A DNA stretch of 64,000 bases from Bacterioplanoides sp965219715. Its GTDB lineage: Bacteria > Pseudomonadota > Gammaproteobacteria > Pseudomonadales > Oceanobacteraceae. Of the stretch, positions 36,733 to 46,396 are shown in pieces; the stretch's first letter is position 1; each line of letters starts with the position of its first letter. Under the pieces are notes generated by a model that was not told the DNA's origin, did not search any database, and saw only the letters and a program-made list of their open reading frames with translations. The stretch spans positions 1,116,001-1,180,000 of the forward strand of contig NZ_OZ244785.1 in the NCBI RefSeq assembly GCF_965219715.1, read 5' to 3'. Made by a program: the position numbers and the translations under genes.

Positions 36733-37656
36733 TTACAGGTTGTCCAAATCCGCGGCATTCAGGACAAACACGCCATGGCCACCCCGTTCAAATTCCTGCC
36801 ACTGAAATGGCAACTGCGGATAGGCTTCGGCCAATGCGGGCCAACTGTTTCCGACTTCCACCACCACCACACCATTATCGGTTAATAGCTCACGCGCCTG
36901 GGATAACATAATACGCACCAGATCCAGGCCATCATCACCCGCCGCCAATGCCAGTTCCGGCTCATGATGGAATTCATCCGGCAAGCAAGCCATATCGTCA
37001 GCATCAACGTACGGAGGGTTGGAAACAATCAGATCGTACTTACCGCTGGCGGCAGCAAATAAATCCGACTGCAGGGCAATCACGCGATCTTCCACCTGTA
37101 ACCGCTGAATATTTTCTTCAGCCACTGCCAGAGCATCAAATGAGATATCCAGCAGCTCAACTTCAGCCTGCTCAAACTGCATCGCACAGGCAATACCAAT
37201 GCAGCCACTGCCGGTACATAAATCCATAATGCGCTTGGGTTCATGCTGCAGCCACGGCTGAAAACCGTTTTCAATCAGCTCGGCAATTGGTGAGCGAGGA
37301 ATCAGCACACGCTCATCAACCACGTAAGGCAAACCGCAGAACCAGGCTTCCCCCACCAGATAAGGCGCTGGGACACGCTGCTCAATACGGCAACAAATCA
37401 GCTCAACAATACGTTCACGTTCCTGTCGGGTAAGACGACAGTCACGCCATTGATCAACCTGATTCCAGGGTAAACCCAGCGCATGTGTCACCAGCAATAC
37501 CGCTTCATCCACCGGATTATCGGTGCCGTGGCCAAAATAGATGCCAGCCTCAGCCATACGGCTAACGGCCCAACGCACCATATCCTGGAGCGATAACAAT
37601 TCATCAACGGCCTGAAGTTTGTGCTGTTGCAGAGATAAAGACGGTAGTTCGGACAC
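36733..37656 (-). CDS. prmB: Ribosomal protein L3 N5-glutamine methyltransferase
   Basis: A SAM-dependent enzyme that methylates Gln150 of ribosomal protein L3. The 307-residue form starts at GTG 37656, preceded by AGGAA at a proper distance; the frame continues 13 codons up to a TTG without support. The catalytic NPPY motif lies in IVSNPPYVDADDM and the SAM site in DLCTGSGCIGIACA. It is followed by aroC after 41 bases, a conserved order. Confidence 0.93.
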   Translation of the reverse strand: MSELPSLSLQQHKLQAVDELLSLQDMVRWAVSRMAEAGIYFGHGTDNPVDEAVLLVTHALGLPWNQVDQWRDCRLTRQERERIVELICCRIEQRVPAPYLVGEAWFCGLPYVVDERVLIPRSPIAELIENGFQPWLQHEPKRIMDLCTGSGCIGIACAMQFEQAEVELLDISFDALAVAEENIQRLQVEDRVIALQSDLFAAASGKYDLIVSNPPYVDADDMACLPDEFHHEPELALAAGDDGLDLVRIMLSQARELLTDNGVVVVEVGNSWPALAEAYPQLPFQWQEFERGGHGVFVLNAADLDNL

Positions 37657-37767
37657 TCGGATTCCTGTAACTGGTTTTCGCTGGCGGAGCAGCAATCAGA
37701 AAGGCGGCTAGTTTAACCGTTTTCGCGCATTAACGCACTGCTGAGCCGCCGGCCAGATTTGTCACAG

Positions 37768-38748
37768 TTAATGACTGGCAATTCCCTGCCCGTACAAACT
37801 GCTCTGCCCTTGCTCAAACGCATCCAGTGCCTGAGCAGCGATATGACGACCGAGACGAATCATCTCGTCTGCACGATAGAACTCATACATCTGACAACAC
37901 TGATTTGGCATACGCATCAGTAAATCCGGCGGATAACCCGCGGTTTTAAACTGAGACAACGATGCCTGCATCACTTCAAACATTTCGTTCAGGATTTCCA
38001 GTTTGCCAAGGTTATCCTGGGCAATCTGATTGGGTTTATCCGTCGCGTTTTTATCCGAACTGTCGAACTTCTCCAGCAAGGCACCGGCCTTATCAATGGC
38101 CGAGTTAACCGCAGAATTGAACCAATCGTCCTTTTCTTCTGCCGATGGTTGCGGTTCACAGGCAAAATCTGCGGGCATCGGCACATCGGCGTTGAGATCA
38201 ACGGCAAAAATGTAATCCGCGTGGGCAGAGACACAAGGCGCAATTGGCAGTGGATTTAGCACACCGCCATCCACCAGCAGACGGCCATTCGAAGAAACAG
38301 GCGTCAGCAAACTGGGGATCGCAGCGGATGCACGGATAGCTTCATTTAATGCGCCACTCTGGAACCAGATTTCCTTTTTATGCGTCAGGTCCGTAGCCAC
38401 GGCCGTAAAAGGCAAGGGTAGCTCCTCGATCGTCTGACCATTGAGCATCCCTTCGAGAATGTTAAATACCCGATCGCCACGAATGGCACCGTTCGATAAC
38501 AAACTGAAATCCACCAGCTTCAGCACTTCCAGATAATTAAGACTGGTTGCCCACTGACGGAACTCCGCTAATTTACCAGCGCAGAAGAAGCCGCCAACAA
38601 TTGCGCCCATCGAGCAACCTGAAACCGACACGATGTTATAACCACGTGACTGCAACTCATCAATCACGCCCAAATGGGTGTAACCCCGGGCGCCACCACT
38701 GCCGAGTGCCAGTGCCACGGTTTTACCGGCTGTCATACTTTTCGTCAT
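37768..38748 (-). CDS. Patatin-like phospholipase, RssA type
   Basis: A predicted serine acyl hydrolase of 326 residues. It has the oxyanion loop GSGGARGYTHLGV, the nucleophile elbow GCSMG (Ser at about 46) and the catalytic Asp in DGGVLNPLP. The C-terminal 110 residues are helical and less conserved. It is cytoplasmic or membrane-associated. It lies 12 bases downstream of a DUF4892 gene, so they probably form an operon. Confidence 0.9.
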   Translation of the reverse strand: MTKSMTAGKTVALALGSGGARGYTHLGVIDELQSRGYNIVSVSGCSMGAIVGGFFCAGKLAEFRQWATSLNYLEVLKLVDFSLLSNGAIRGDRVFNILEGMLNGQTIEELPLPFTAVATDLTHKKEIWFQSGALNEAIRASAAIPSLLTPVSSNGRLLVDGGVLNPLPIAPCVSAHADYIFAVDLNADVPMPADFACEPQPSAEEKDDWFNSAVNSAIDKAGALLEKFDSSDKNATDKPNQIAQDNLGKLEILNEMFEVMQASLSQFKTAGYPPDLLMRMPNQCCQMYEFYRADEMIRLGRHIAAQALDAFEQGQSSLYGQGIASH

Positions 38749-38760
38749 AATCTCTGCCTC

Positions 38761-39630
38761 CTAACGCTGAGGCCAGAAAATGTAACGCAATTTCGGCGAC
38801 AAACCGTCATCCGGAGCAGCAACCAAAGCCCCCTGACCAATGATGTTTAATTCAGATGTTTCGTTAAAGGTGGCTACCCGCAATTGCTTTGCCAGACGTT
38901 CGGAACACAACAGATTGTCAGCCATCAGGCTGGCGTCGTAACAATGCATCATCAGATACAAGCGACGCTTATCACGCCCAGGTAACGCTTTAAGCACCTC
39001 GATCAGATTGGCACTGCGCTCTTCGTTTAACAAACCGTTATCCGCAACCAGACCGGGTAACCATCCCGAATTCTGTCGCAGCGCTGCCTGAATCTGCTCT
39101 TTACTGAGCTGCTGCAGACTGACCTCGTCGGCAGTTACAACCCGATCCATGGCAATAAACACCTGGCGCGAACCGCGCTGCACCAGATACAGCACCCATA
39201 CTTCACTGCGACCATTCGCCAGAGGACGCTTGGCAACCCAATAGTGCTGATTCTGCTCACGCCCAACCAAACGGCCGTTTTTGAATACACTATTGGCCCA
39301 GAAGTGACTGCTGCCGCAATCAAGCCCCTGGCACTGATAAATCAGTTCCAGCTCGCTCATTTGCCGCTGAAAAAACTCACTGACTTCATCCAGTGCAAAC
39401 CCTGGCTGAACGGCCCAGACGCGGCGCCACAAGTCACCATCCAGGCGACGTTCCTGTTCACCAAACGTGGTCGCCTGACTGCGCTTTAACTCAGAGATCA
39501 CCAGGCGATAATGGTCCACCGGCATTTTCTCTTGCTCAAGCAGGCGCGCCGAGGCAAACGGCTGAATTTCAGCGCTTACCAGGCCACTAACAAACATCAG
39601 ACAAATCAGAGTCAAACTGCACAAGCGCAT
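38761..39630 (-). CDS. DUF4892 domain-containing secreted protein
   Basis: A 289-residue periplasmic protein with signal peptide (LTLICLMFVSGLVSAE). DUF4892 features are YQCQGLDCGSSHFWANSVF and the C-terminal LMMHCYDAS. The start at MRLCSL is chosen for its signal peptide; 21 further upstream codons are open. Family function is unknown. It shares an operon with the patatin-like gene. Confidence 0.8.
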   Translation of the reverse strand: MRLCSLTLICLMFVSGLVSAEIQPFASARLLEQEKMPVDHYRLVISELKRSQATTFGEQERRLDGDLWRRVWAVQPGFALDEVSEFFQRQMSELELIYQCQGLDCGSSHFWANSVFKNGRLVGREQNQHYWVAKRPLANGRSEVWVLYLVQRGSRQVFIAMDRVVTADEVSLQQLSKEQIQAALRQNSGWLPGLVADNGLLNEERSANLIEVLKALPGRDKRRLYLMMHCYDASLMADNLLCSERLAKQLRVATFNETSELNIIGQGALVAAPDDGLSPKLRYIFWPQR

Positions 39631-39726
39631 AAAGAATTCCTTAATACTGGCTTTGGGGGAACCAAAACCCTGCTCTACAATCGAACTGAGCATAACAAAT
39701 TATAGAAAAGATTATGGAGACTAATT

Positions 39727-39930
39727 ATGGCGGAACCCAAGTGCCCGAGTTGCAGCACAGAAGGAATCGAACACTTTGCTTCAAAAGCCAGTAACGAGAC
39801 CGCAAAAAACGGCACGCCCTGGTTTTATGTGGTCTATTGCAACCAGTGTGGTCACGTTTATGAGGTGATCAACAAGCACACATTCAGCGCCAATCAATCC
39901 AAATTCGTGATGCCGGATTTACGCCGTTAA
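39727..39930 (+). CDS. Small zinc-ribbon protein
   Basis: A 67-residue protein with two CxxC knuckles (CPSC near residue 6 and CNQC near 38) about 30 residues apart, a rubredoxin-like zinc ribbon. GGAG precedes the ATG at a good distance. No partner is evident; it is divergent from the DUF4892 gene and precedes the DUF885 gene by 49 bases. Confidence 0.75.
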   Translation: MAEPKCPSCSTEGIEHFASKASNETAKNGTPWFYVVYCNQCGHVYEVINKHTFSANQSKFVMPDLRR

Positions 39931-39979
39931 CTTTGCTACACTCGCCTGCTTCGAAAATTTTCCCAGTTGAGCGAGTGTT

Positions 39980-41893
39980 ATGTTTTCTGTTTTCCGGTTA
40001 TTGCCTGTTCTGGCTTTACCTGTGGTGCTGAACGGCTGTCAGATGGCGGCAGAAAAACCACAACCATTGGCCCCGGCAGTGGTGATCACCTCAGAACAGA
40101 AACAACAAGCCAACCAACAAGCCGGGAAAATATTCTCCGAATACACGGAGTGGCAACTGGAATCCAGCCCGGTGCTGGCAAGCTATAGCGGCACTCGTGG
40201 TCAGTTTGACTGGGACAATATTTCTGCCGAAGCCCAGGAACAACAACTGGAAAACATTCAGGAGTTCCGCAGTCGCCTCAAAGCCATTAACGAAGCTGCC
40301 TTAGACATAACCAATCTGGGCAGCTATCACGCATTAATGGACGAGCTGGAATATCAACTGCTACTGGCGCCGCTACAGCAACTGAAAGACCCATTCGCTA
40401 AAAACAACAACTGGTTACTGCGAATAGAAGCCACGCTGTTACAACATCATCCGATTACCAGCATTGAAGATGCCCACGACTATATCGCCCGTATCAATAC
40501 GCTATCTTCGCTATTAACACGCTGGCAGGAGGAATTAACCGATCGGGTACAAAACGGCTATTTATCTCCCGCTTTTGCTTACCAGCAAAATATTAACCGT
40601 CTGAATATGTGGCTTGGCAACGGTGCCAACAGAACCGCTAACAGCCGTTTCAATGAAAACAACCTTTTCTGGCAAGACTTCCAAAGCAAATTATCTGGAC
40701 TGGCGCTTTACCCATCCAGCCGCCAGTTACTGCTGAAAAAGATGAAACGAGCACTGACCCGTTCAGCGTTGCCAGCGCTTAACCAGCTGCTGGTCACTCT
40801 CCAGCAACAACAGCAACAGGCTCCTAACCTGATTTCACTGCAACAGCAAACTCAGGGGATGCGTTACTACCAGCTGCAGCTGCAGCACTATTCGCAAACA
40901 GAGATGGACGCCAACCAGATATTTCAATACGGCTTATCTGAACTTGGCGGCATCCAGCAGGAAATTCTGGCTTTCGCACAACGTAACGGCTGGAAAAGCA
41001 GTCAGGAACAACCGCAATTCAGTGAACTGAAGGGTTGGTTAAACCAGCAGCAACAGCCATTTTCACAACAAACCGAAACACAACTGATTAAGCCGCAGTT
41101 ATTGGGCTTTCAACAGCAAACGTTAACCCAACTGGCGCAACAACTGCCTTATGAGTTTACCGATATTCCACAAACACCGCTGGCAGTGAATCAGGGAAAA
41201 TCTTTACCGGGCCGCTATACCAGTGCAGATCAGAATTTCGCTTACATTCCGGCATCAGGCGTCAGCGCTGCGGAGTTTCGCTGGAATCCCGACGCCCTTG
41301 AGTCGTTCTCCCGCGCTCAGCTGGGTTTGAATATTGCCAGCTATGCCGTACCCGGATTACACATGCAACTGGCACTGGCCGCTGAAAATCAGCAGCTGCC
41401 TGACTTCCGCCGAAATCCTTATATGAGCCGGTTTAATGCTGGCTGGCAGCTTTACAGCCAGGAGTTAGCCCTGGCGAATAATGCCGATAACGCCTTACAA
41501 CTGATGTTCTGGAAAAATCAAATGAGGCAGTTGGTGTTAATGGTCATCGACAGCGGCATTCATGCCAAAGGCTGGCAACGACTTCAGGCTCTGGAGTTTG
41601 TGCAGAACAGCCTGCAGATTGAGTTACCTGAAGCACAGGCAATGGTCGATCAGGTGTTATTAAACCCGGCGCAAAGCAGCGAGATGTATCTGAGTTTTAA
41701 AGCATTATTGCAGTTGCGCAGTAATATTCAGAAAAAGCTGGCGCCAGTCACTGTATTCGATGAAGCCAGTTACCACAGCCACATGCTGCAACTGGGTGCT
41801 TTACCACTGGATGCGCTGGAGCAACAAATGAATAGTTGGGCAGACGAGCTGATTCAGCAGGCGGCACAACAGGCTGCGCTGAACAAACAATAA
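39980..41893 (+). CDS. DUF885-family lipoprotein lacking the metal-binding motif
   Basis: A 637-residue lipoprotein (LPVVLNGC lipobox) with the DUF885 fold: residues about 50-430 are helical and Gln-rich, followed by the usual C-terminal core. Active members carry an HEAxPGHH motif and a GWALYSE segment that bind metal. Here the matching stretch reads SYAVPGLH (residues 454-461) and GWQLYSQ. The first His, the Glu and one of the paired His residues are gone, and the later Glu is Gln. The frame is long and intact with a downstream terminator, so it looks like an expressed, non-catalytic relative rather than a decayed gene. Confidence 0.82.
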   Translation: MFSVFRLLPVLALPVVLNGCQMAAEKPQPLAPAVVITSEQKQQANQQAGKIFSEYTEWQLESSPVLASYSGTRGQFDWDNISAEAQEQQLENIQEFRSRLKAINEAALDITNLGSYHALMDELEYQLLLAPLQQLKDPFAKNNNWLLRIEATLLQHHPITSIEDAHDYIARINTLSSLLTRWQEELTDRVQNGYLSPAFAYQQNINRLNMWLGNGANRTANSRFNENNLFWQDFQSKLSGLALYPSSRQLLLKKMKRALTRSALPALNQLLVTLQQQQQQAPNLISLQQQTQGMRYYQLQLQHYSQTEMDANQIFQYGLSELGGIQQEILAFAQRNGWKSSQEQPQFSELKGWLNQQQQPFSQQTETQLIKPQLLGFQQQTLTQLAQQLPYEFTDIPQTPLAVNQGKSLPGRYTSADQNFAYIPASGVSAAEFRWNPDALESFSRAQLGLNIASYAVPGLHMQLALAAENQQLPDFRRNPYMSRFNAGWQLYSQELALANNADNALQLMFWKNQMRQLVLMVIDSGIHAKGWQRLQALEFVQNSLQIELPEAQAMVDQVLLNPAQSSEMYLSFKALLQLRSNIQKKLAPVTVFDEASYHSHMLQLGALPLDALEQQMNSWADELIQQAAQQAALNKQ

Positions 41894-41920
41894 GCTAACC
41901 AAACAATACGTTAGCCAAAT

Positions 41921-41953
41921 AAAAACGGCCACCCTAACAAGGTGGCCGTTTTT
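41921..41953. terminator. Bidirectional terminator between convergent genes
   Basis: A perfect 13-bp stem (AAAAACGGCCACC and complement) with a 7-base loop and terminal T-runs in both directions, between the DUF885 gene and the convergent outer-membrane protein gene. Confidence 0.93.
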
Positions 41954-41969
41954 CTTTAAACGATAATAA

Positions 41970-42806
41970 TCAGAACTTAACGCTCAGTCCGAACTGGGTA
42001 TAGGCATCATCTCCGGGACGAGACGTTTGCTGTGCTCCGGTGTTGTCCGACGCCTTAATCGTGCGCAGTCGTGTCTGACCAATTTCTGCCGTTAGCCATA
42101 AGTGCTTGCGCCAGTGAAACTCGCCACCCGCACCAATTCGCCAATTACGGTAAGACACCTTAAACGCGCCCTGCTGACCGGTAATTTCCTCCCGCCAGAC
42201 ACCTCCGGCCGGACGGATATGCAGAAATGACGTTAAAGAACTGCTCCACTGCGTTGTTACCTTCGTGCGTGGAAAACCCAACAGTACCCGGGTTTGCTTA
42301 CTGCTCTGGAACGACGTTGCAACCGCCGGTCTCGGGTTCAGATCACCAAAGGCGCGATCAATCACCACGCCAAATTGCCAGAAGCCACCACCGCGACGAT
42401 AACGTCTGCCATAGACTTCCAGATTGGCGGCCAGAGAATCTGATTCCAGACTTTTCAGATCTGTCATCAATCCCGGTTCAACCTGAATAAGAAATTCATT
42501 GTTGCGATCACGGCGCTGCTGATAATGAATAGGAACGGAAAACCAGTAATAGTCATTACGGGCAATATTCGCCCCTGCCAGTTTAAAACTGGTCTGATCA
42601 AGATGCAGATAGCTGGATACCGATTCTCGCCGGTTGCGCTTTACCTCTAATGGCAGGGTTACACTCACCTGACTGCTGGAAAATTTACTGCCGACACCGG
42701 CATCCGGGCTACCCGGCCCTTCCGAAGTCAGCAACAAACCATTGGCTGACACCTGCCCAGCAGAAGCTACCAAGGCAGCCGCCATTAATAATTGCTTAAA
42801 CCGCAT
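41970..42806 (-). CDS. Outer-membrane beta-barrel protein, possibly DUF6268
   Basis: A 278-residue exported protein. The signal peptide ends SAGQVSAN. The mature part is a series of amphipathic strands of 8-10 residues and ends in Phe (YTQFGLSVKF), as in outer-membrane barrels. The start MRFKQ (42806) has AGGTG at a good distance; a GTG four codons earlier overlaps that site. Similarity to DUF6268 is an impression. It may be cotranscribed with the gene upstream. Confidence 0.7.
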   Translation of the reverse strand: MRFKQLLMAAALVASAGQVSANGLLLTSEGPGSPDAGVGSKFSSSQVSVTLPLEVKRNRRESVSSYLHLDQTSFKLAGANIARNDYYWFSVPIHYQQRRDRNNEFLIQVEPGLMTDLKSLESDSLAANLEVYGRRYRRGGGFWQFGVVIDRAFGDLNPRPAVATSFQSSKQTRVLLGFPRTKVTTQWSSSLTSFLHIRPAGGVWREEITGQQGAFKVSYRNWRIGAGGEFHWRKHLWLTAEIGQTRLRTIKASDNTGAQQTSRPGDDAYTQFGLSVKF

Positions 42807-42859
42807 AAAATATTTCACCTATGTCATGCCCCTCTGCCAATATGCTGCAACCAGGCTGG

Positions 42860-43528
42860 TTAAGCAGAGTTATTACCTTGTTTTGGCTTGTCTTCGTAAA
42901 GCGCCTTGTGCGCTTCTTCAACACTGGCATAACTTGCCAGTGCTCCGGTTTTTGCTTCATTGCTGCGAACTTTATTTAATGTCACCAACACCTCTGTGAC
43001 TTTTTCGAAGCCTTTAATGATATCGGCCGGAGCTTCGGTTTCTTTGAGCATTTCAGTGTAGTTGCCGACAAATTCCAGCGCCTGTTTTTCCTGTTCTCGC
43101 CGACCAGCTGTGGCTGGGGCATTCATTTGCTCGATCACCTCAAGGGCAGACAGTAATGATTTTGCACCTTCGGTATCACCATCAACCGACTCGTTGAGAA
43201 TAAAATTATTGAGAAAATGAACGGATTCCGAAACCGCAGAAACCGGCGTACTACTGAAGCCACCGAGTGATTGAAGTTGCTCACTGTTAATCAGACCATC
43301 CTCGAATAAACGCTGGGTCAGCGCAGGAATCTGATCTGAGCGGATGGTTGATGAGAAAAATTCAGCCCGAATTAAATCCAGCTTCTGTGCTTTATAAGAA
43401 ATAGAAACCTGCTCATTATTTCCCTGGGAATTAAGCCGGTCGATTAAACGACGCGCCGCAGGTTCAGGAACCTGACTACTGGTGCTGGTTAGCGGGCTTT
43501 TGCCTGAAGAATTTGGATTGATATCCAT
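42860..43528 (-). CDS. Hypothetical protein
   Basis: Not recognised. A soluble, acidic, mostly helical protein of 222 residues with a Ser/Pro-rich disordered start (MDINPNSSGKSPLTSTSSQ) and no signal peptide. Such N-termini are common in proteins linked to flagella or surface motility, but nothing nearby supports that. It is 54 bases upstream of the barrel-protein gene on the same strand. Confidence 0.65.
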   Translation of the reverse strand: MDINPNSSGKSPLTSTSSQVPEPAARRLIDRLNSQGNNEQVSISYKAQKLDLIRAEFFSSTIRSDQIPALTQRLFEDGLINSEQLQSLGGFSSTPVSAVSESVHFLNNFILNESVDGDTEGAKSLLSALEVIEQMNAPATAGRREQEKQALEFVGNYTEMLKETEAPADIIKGFEKVTEVLVTLNKVRSNEAKTGALASYASVEEAHKALYEDKPKQGNNSA

Positions 43529-43611
43529 AAAACTGACCTGAAAACGAACTATCAGAGAGCTACAGCAATTCCCAAGCCAAGGCGGATTTTTAGCTATTTT
43601 TCATAGGGTTA

Positions 43612-43664
43612 AATAAAAAAGCGGCCATTTACCGCCTACTCGTGACGATAATTTGCCGCTTTTT
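43612..43664. terminator. Terminator after the DUF3422 gene
   Basis: AAAAAAGCGGC pairs with GCCGCTTTTT across a 29-base loop; the minus-strand T-run follows the DUF3422 stop codon by about 15 bases. The long loop makes it weaker than others here. Confidence 0.6.
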
Positions 43665-43676
43665 ATGAGTGCGAGA

Positions 43677-45053
43677 CTAATCGTTACTTTCAGGCTCCAA
43701 AGACGAGCTGCCACGATTATTTTTGGTAATATGCTGACGCAGGCTGTGCACCCCAAGATAAACAACCGCCAATACGATTGGCAGCGCAATACCTTTAAAC
43801 AGGTCAGAGTTCATGGTGTCGATTCCGGCGGCCTTGATGCCATCAAAACCAATCCCCAGTAACGCCAGAATATAGTAACCAATCGCCACCACCGATAAAC
43901 CTTCAACGGTTTGCTGCAAACGCAGTTGCAGCTGGCTGCGGCGGTTCATTGATGACAGCAGCGTTTGGTTTTGCTCCTGGATCGATAACTCAACACGGGT
44001 ACGCAACATACTGGTGGTACGGTGAATACGTCGTGACAAATCCTCCAACCGGTCACGAACAGAGTTACAGGTCTTAATGCCTGGTGTTAACCGTCGTTCA
44101 AGAAATTCCCGCAGGCTTTGCACACCGTTAATCGGGGTTTCTTTTAATTGATCTAGGCGGTCACGCACCAGATCGTGATACGCCACCGCCGCAGCAAAAC
44201 GAAAGTTGGTATCAGAACGCAGGCGCTCGACCTCTGCTGCGAGCATAGACAATTCCTGCAACAGAACCCGTTCGTCTTTATCCGCATCAATATCAGAAAT
44301 ACTCTGGTTCAGCGTCGCAAGACCTTCTTCAATCCGGCTGAGCTCACCACCCATCTGACGGGCAATAGGCAGCGCCATCAACGACATCATGCGGTAGGTT
44401 TCCAGTTCAAACAGACGCTGTACCAGACGACCGGTCTGATACGGCGTCAGGCCCTGATTACAGGTAACGATGCGACCAAATCCGTCGTTGTGCAGTTTGA
44501 ATGCGGTCCAAACCTGAGCTTTTTCTTCAGCCACCCTGGAACCTGACGCCCGCTGACCTTCAAACCAGCGATGTAAATCTTTGCCTTCCGGCGCGGCATC
44601 AACCACCGCCATCTGAACCGCTACCACCAGCTCTCCGGGAATACCCGCCAGCCAGTCTTTAGGAATAAAGTTCAGCGCTTCGGATGAAAATGGCTCAACA
44701 TCCGGGCAAATAAAGGTGAAGTTGGCAAACTCCAGATGACGCTCCCAACGCAGCTCAAAACCGCCGAAATCCTGGTACAAACAAGAGGAATCTGGTCCCG
44801 GTGCCGGCACACTGAAGCGCTTGCACAAATCAACGACGTGGTCGTGTAACGCCTGACGGTTGTCATTCAGCAACACTGTAAAATGAGCAACCTGGCAGTT
44901 GCCATGAATAATGGGAGACGGTCGGTTATGCAGTTCTTCGTAGAGCGAAGATCGCCATGGATGAACTTTTAACGTTAATGAAGCAGCCCCCAAATCCGGC
45001 GCCTGATTATCCGCCGTAGATTCGATTTCCGGCTCCTGAATACTGTTATTCAT
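43677..45053 (-). CDS. DUF3422 family membrane protein
   Basis: A 458-residue protein of the DUF3422 family. A large cytoplasmic part (with ELHNRPSPIIHGNCQVAHFTV and a coiled-coil at about 230-380) is followed by two C-terminal membrane segments (VVAIGYYILALLGIGFDGI and ALPIVLAVVYLGVHSL). Its function is unknown. It lies 12 bases downstream of the YihY-type gene on the same strand, an arrangement that suggests cotranscription. Confidence 0.88.
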   Translation of the reverse strand: MNNSIQEPEIESTADNQAPDLGAASLTLKVHPWRSSLYEELHNRPSPIIHGNCQVAHFTVLLNDNRQALHDHVVDLCKRFSVPAPGPDSSCLYQDFGGFELRWERHLEFANFTFICPDVEPFSSEALNFIPKDWLAGIPGELVVAVQMAVVDAAPEGKDLHRWFEGQRASGSRVAEEKAQVWTAFKLHNDGFGRIVTCNQGLTPYQTGRLVQRLFELETYRMMSLMALPIARQMGGELSRIEEGLATLNQSISDIDADKDERVLLQELSMLAAEVERLRSDTNFRFAAAVAYHDLVRDRLDQLKETPINGVQSLREFLERRLTPGIKTCNSVRDRLEDLSRRIHRTTSMLRTRVELSIQEQNQTLLSSMNRRSQLQLRLQQTVEGLSVVAIGYYILALLGIGFDGIKAAGIDTMNSDLFKGIALPIVLAVVYLGVHSLRQHITKNNRGSSSLEPESND

Positions 45054-45065
45054 TCAGCGCTATCC

Positions 45066-46280
45066 TTATAAATTTTGCGGCATTTTAGCCACATTCCCTT
45101 TTGTTAGGCCAGTTAACAAGCCGGCAACAGGCTGGTCGAGGCTGTTTTTCATGCTCTGAATCAATCCCTGACGCCAATCTTTCAGACTTTGATTAACTTC
45201 ATGTTGCTGGTCCAGCTGACTGATATTCAGATCACTCACCAGGTCGCGAATCATCAGTTGCTGTGGGTCACGAATCCATAACAGCTCGTTTTCATGGGAG
45301 ACTTTCAGCCACAGCTGCTGCTCGGCATAACGCACAAACACTTCAATTTGTTCAAGATCATCTTCACACAGAAGCAACTCAAGTTTTTGCTGATCCAACG
45401 GCTCACTGTTGTTTTGCGCTGCCAGCAGCTGGCTGATGATATTCAGTCGCAACAGTAACGGCTCACTGTGACGACTGTGTTGCTGACGGTGGCTAAACGC
45501 AAAACTCACCTCAGCGCCAAGAATCAGCAACATCCAACCAAGATACATCCACAATAAAAACAGCGGTACGGCAGCAAAGGCACCGTAAATTAACTGATAA
45601 GAAGGAAACATTCCCATAATACGGCCAAACAGAAATTTGGCCGCTTCGAATACGGTTGCCACCAAAATGGCCGCCAACAATGCATGTTTCCAGGGTACTT
45701 TGCAGTTTGGTACCAGCATATAAAGCGAGGTCAGCGCAAGCGCACTTAATGCCCACGGAATCAGCCGCGCCGCTCCCGGTACCATGGCCGCGGCATCACC
45801 AAATAACCTGACCGAAGCCAGCAGTGAACTGGCAGCAAAGGCGGCACCAAATAATAACGGGCCAAGACTTAACACCGCCCAGTAGCGCAGAAACGTCTGC
45901 ATACCAGAACGCGGGTTACTGACATTCCAGATGCGGTTAAATTGCATTTCAATGGTACGCAGCAGCATAAACGCTGTCACAAATAAGAAAGGCACACCAA
46001 ACCAGGTTAATTGCCGCGCCTGCTGACTGAACTGAGTCAGATAATCAGAAATCACACTGCTGCCTTCGGGCATCACATACGCCAGCAATTGTTGATTTGC
46101 CTGTTCTCCCCAGCTCTGTAATGCCGGAATTGCACTGAGGATCGAATAACTGACGGTGATTACCGGCACCAAAGCAAACAGCGTGGTATATGTCAGTGCC
46201 GCGGCATCCCGGCGCCGCTCTTCGCGCTCAAAACGTTTGAGACTGCGCCACAGGAGTTGAATCAAGCTGTTATTCGCCAT
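45066..46280 (-). CDS. YihY/BrkB family inner-membrane protein
   Basis: A 404-residue protein. ATG 46280 (MANNSLIQLLWRSLKRFE) follows GAGGGA at the right distance; the open frame extends 30 codons further. Six membrane segments (residues about 35-270) carry the family pattern RDAAALTYTTLFALVPV. A soluble C-terminal part of about 130 residues has a winged-helix-like character. These proteins were once called RNase BN, wrongly; their role is unresolved. It is divergent from arsC. Confidence 0.9.
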   Translation of the reverse strand: MANNSLIQLLWRSLKRFEREERRRDAAALTYTTLFALVPVITVSYSILSAIPALQSWGEQANQQLLAYVMPEGSSVISDYLTQFSQQARQLTWFGVPFLFVTAFMLLRTIEMQFNRIWNVSNPRSGMQTFLRYWAVLSLGPLLFGAAFAASSLLASVRLFGDAAAMVPGAARLIPWALSALALTSLYMLVPNCKVPWKHALLAAILVATVFEAAKFLFGRIMGMFPSYQLIYGAFAAVPLFLLWMYLGWMLLILGAEVSFAFSHRQQHSRHSEPLLLRLNIISQLLAAQNNSEPLDQQKLELLLCEDDLEQIEVFVRYAEQQLWLKVSHENELLWIRDPQQLMIRDLVSDLNISQLDQQHEVNQSLKDWRQGLIQSMKNSLDQPVAGLLTGLTKGNVAKMPQNL

Positions 46281-46396
46281 AAATCCCTCAGAAACCATGG
46301 CCAGAAAGGCATTTCTCTGGCCTGACAAAACTGGGTGGTTGCACCTGCGAGGTGATACAATGCACGCCATTTCAACCAGTTACAGGACGCCTCAGC

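Noticed and set aside
40795..40860. CAA/CAG-rich stretch in the DUF885 gene
   Set aside because: It is coding for a Gln-rich segment without a regular repeat unit.
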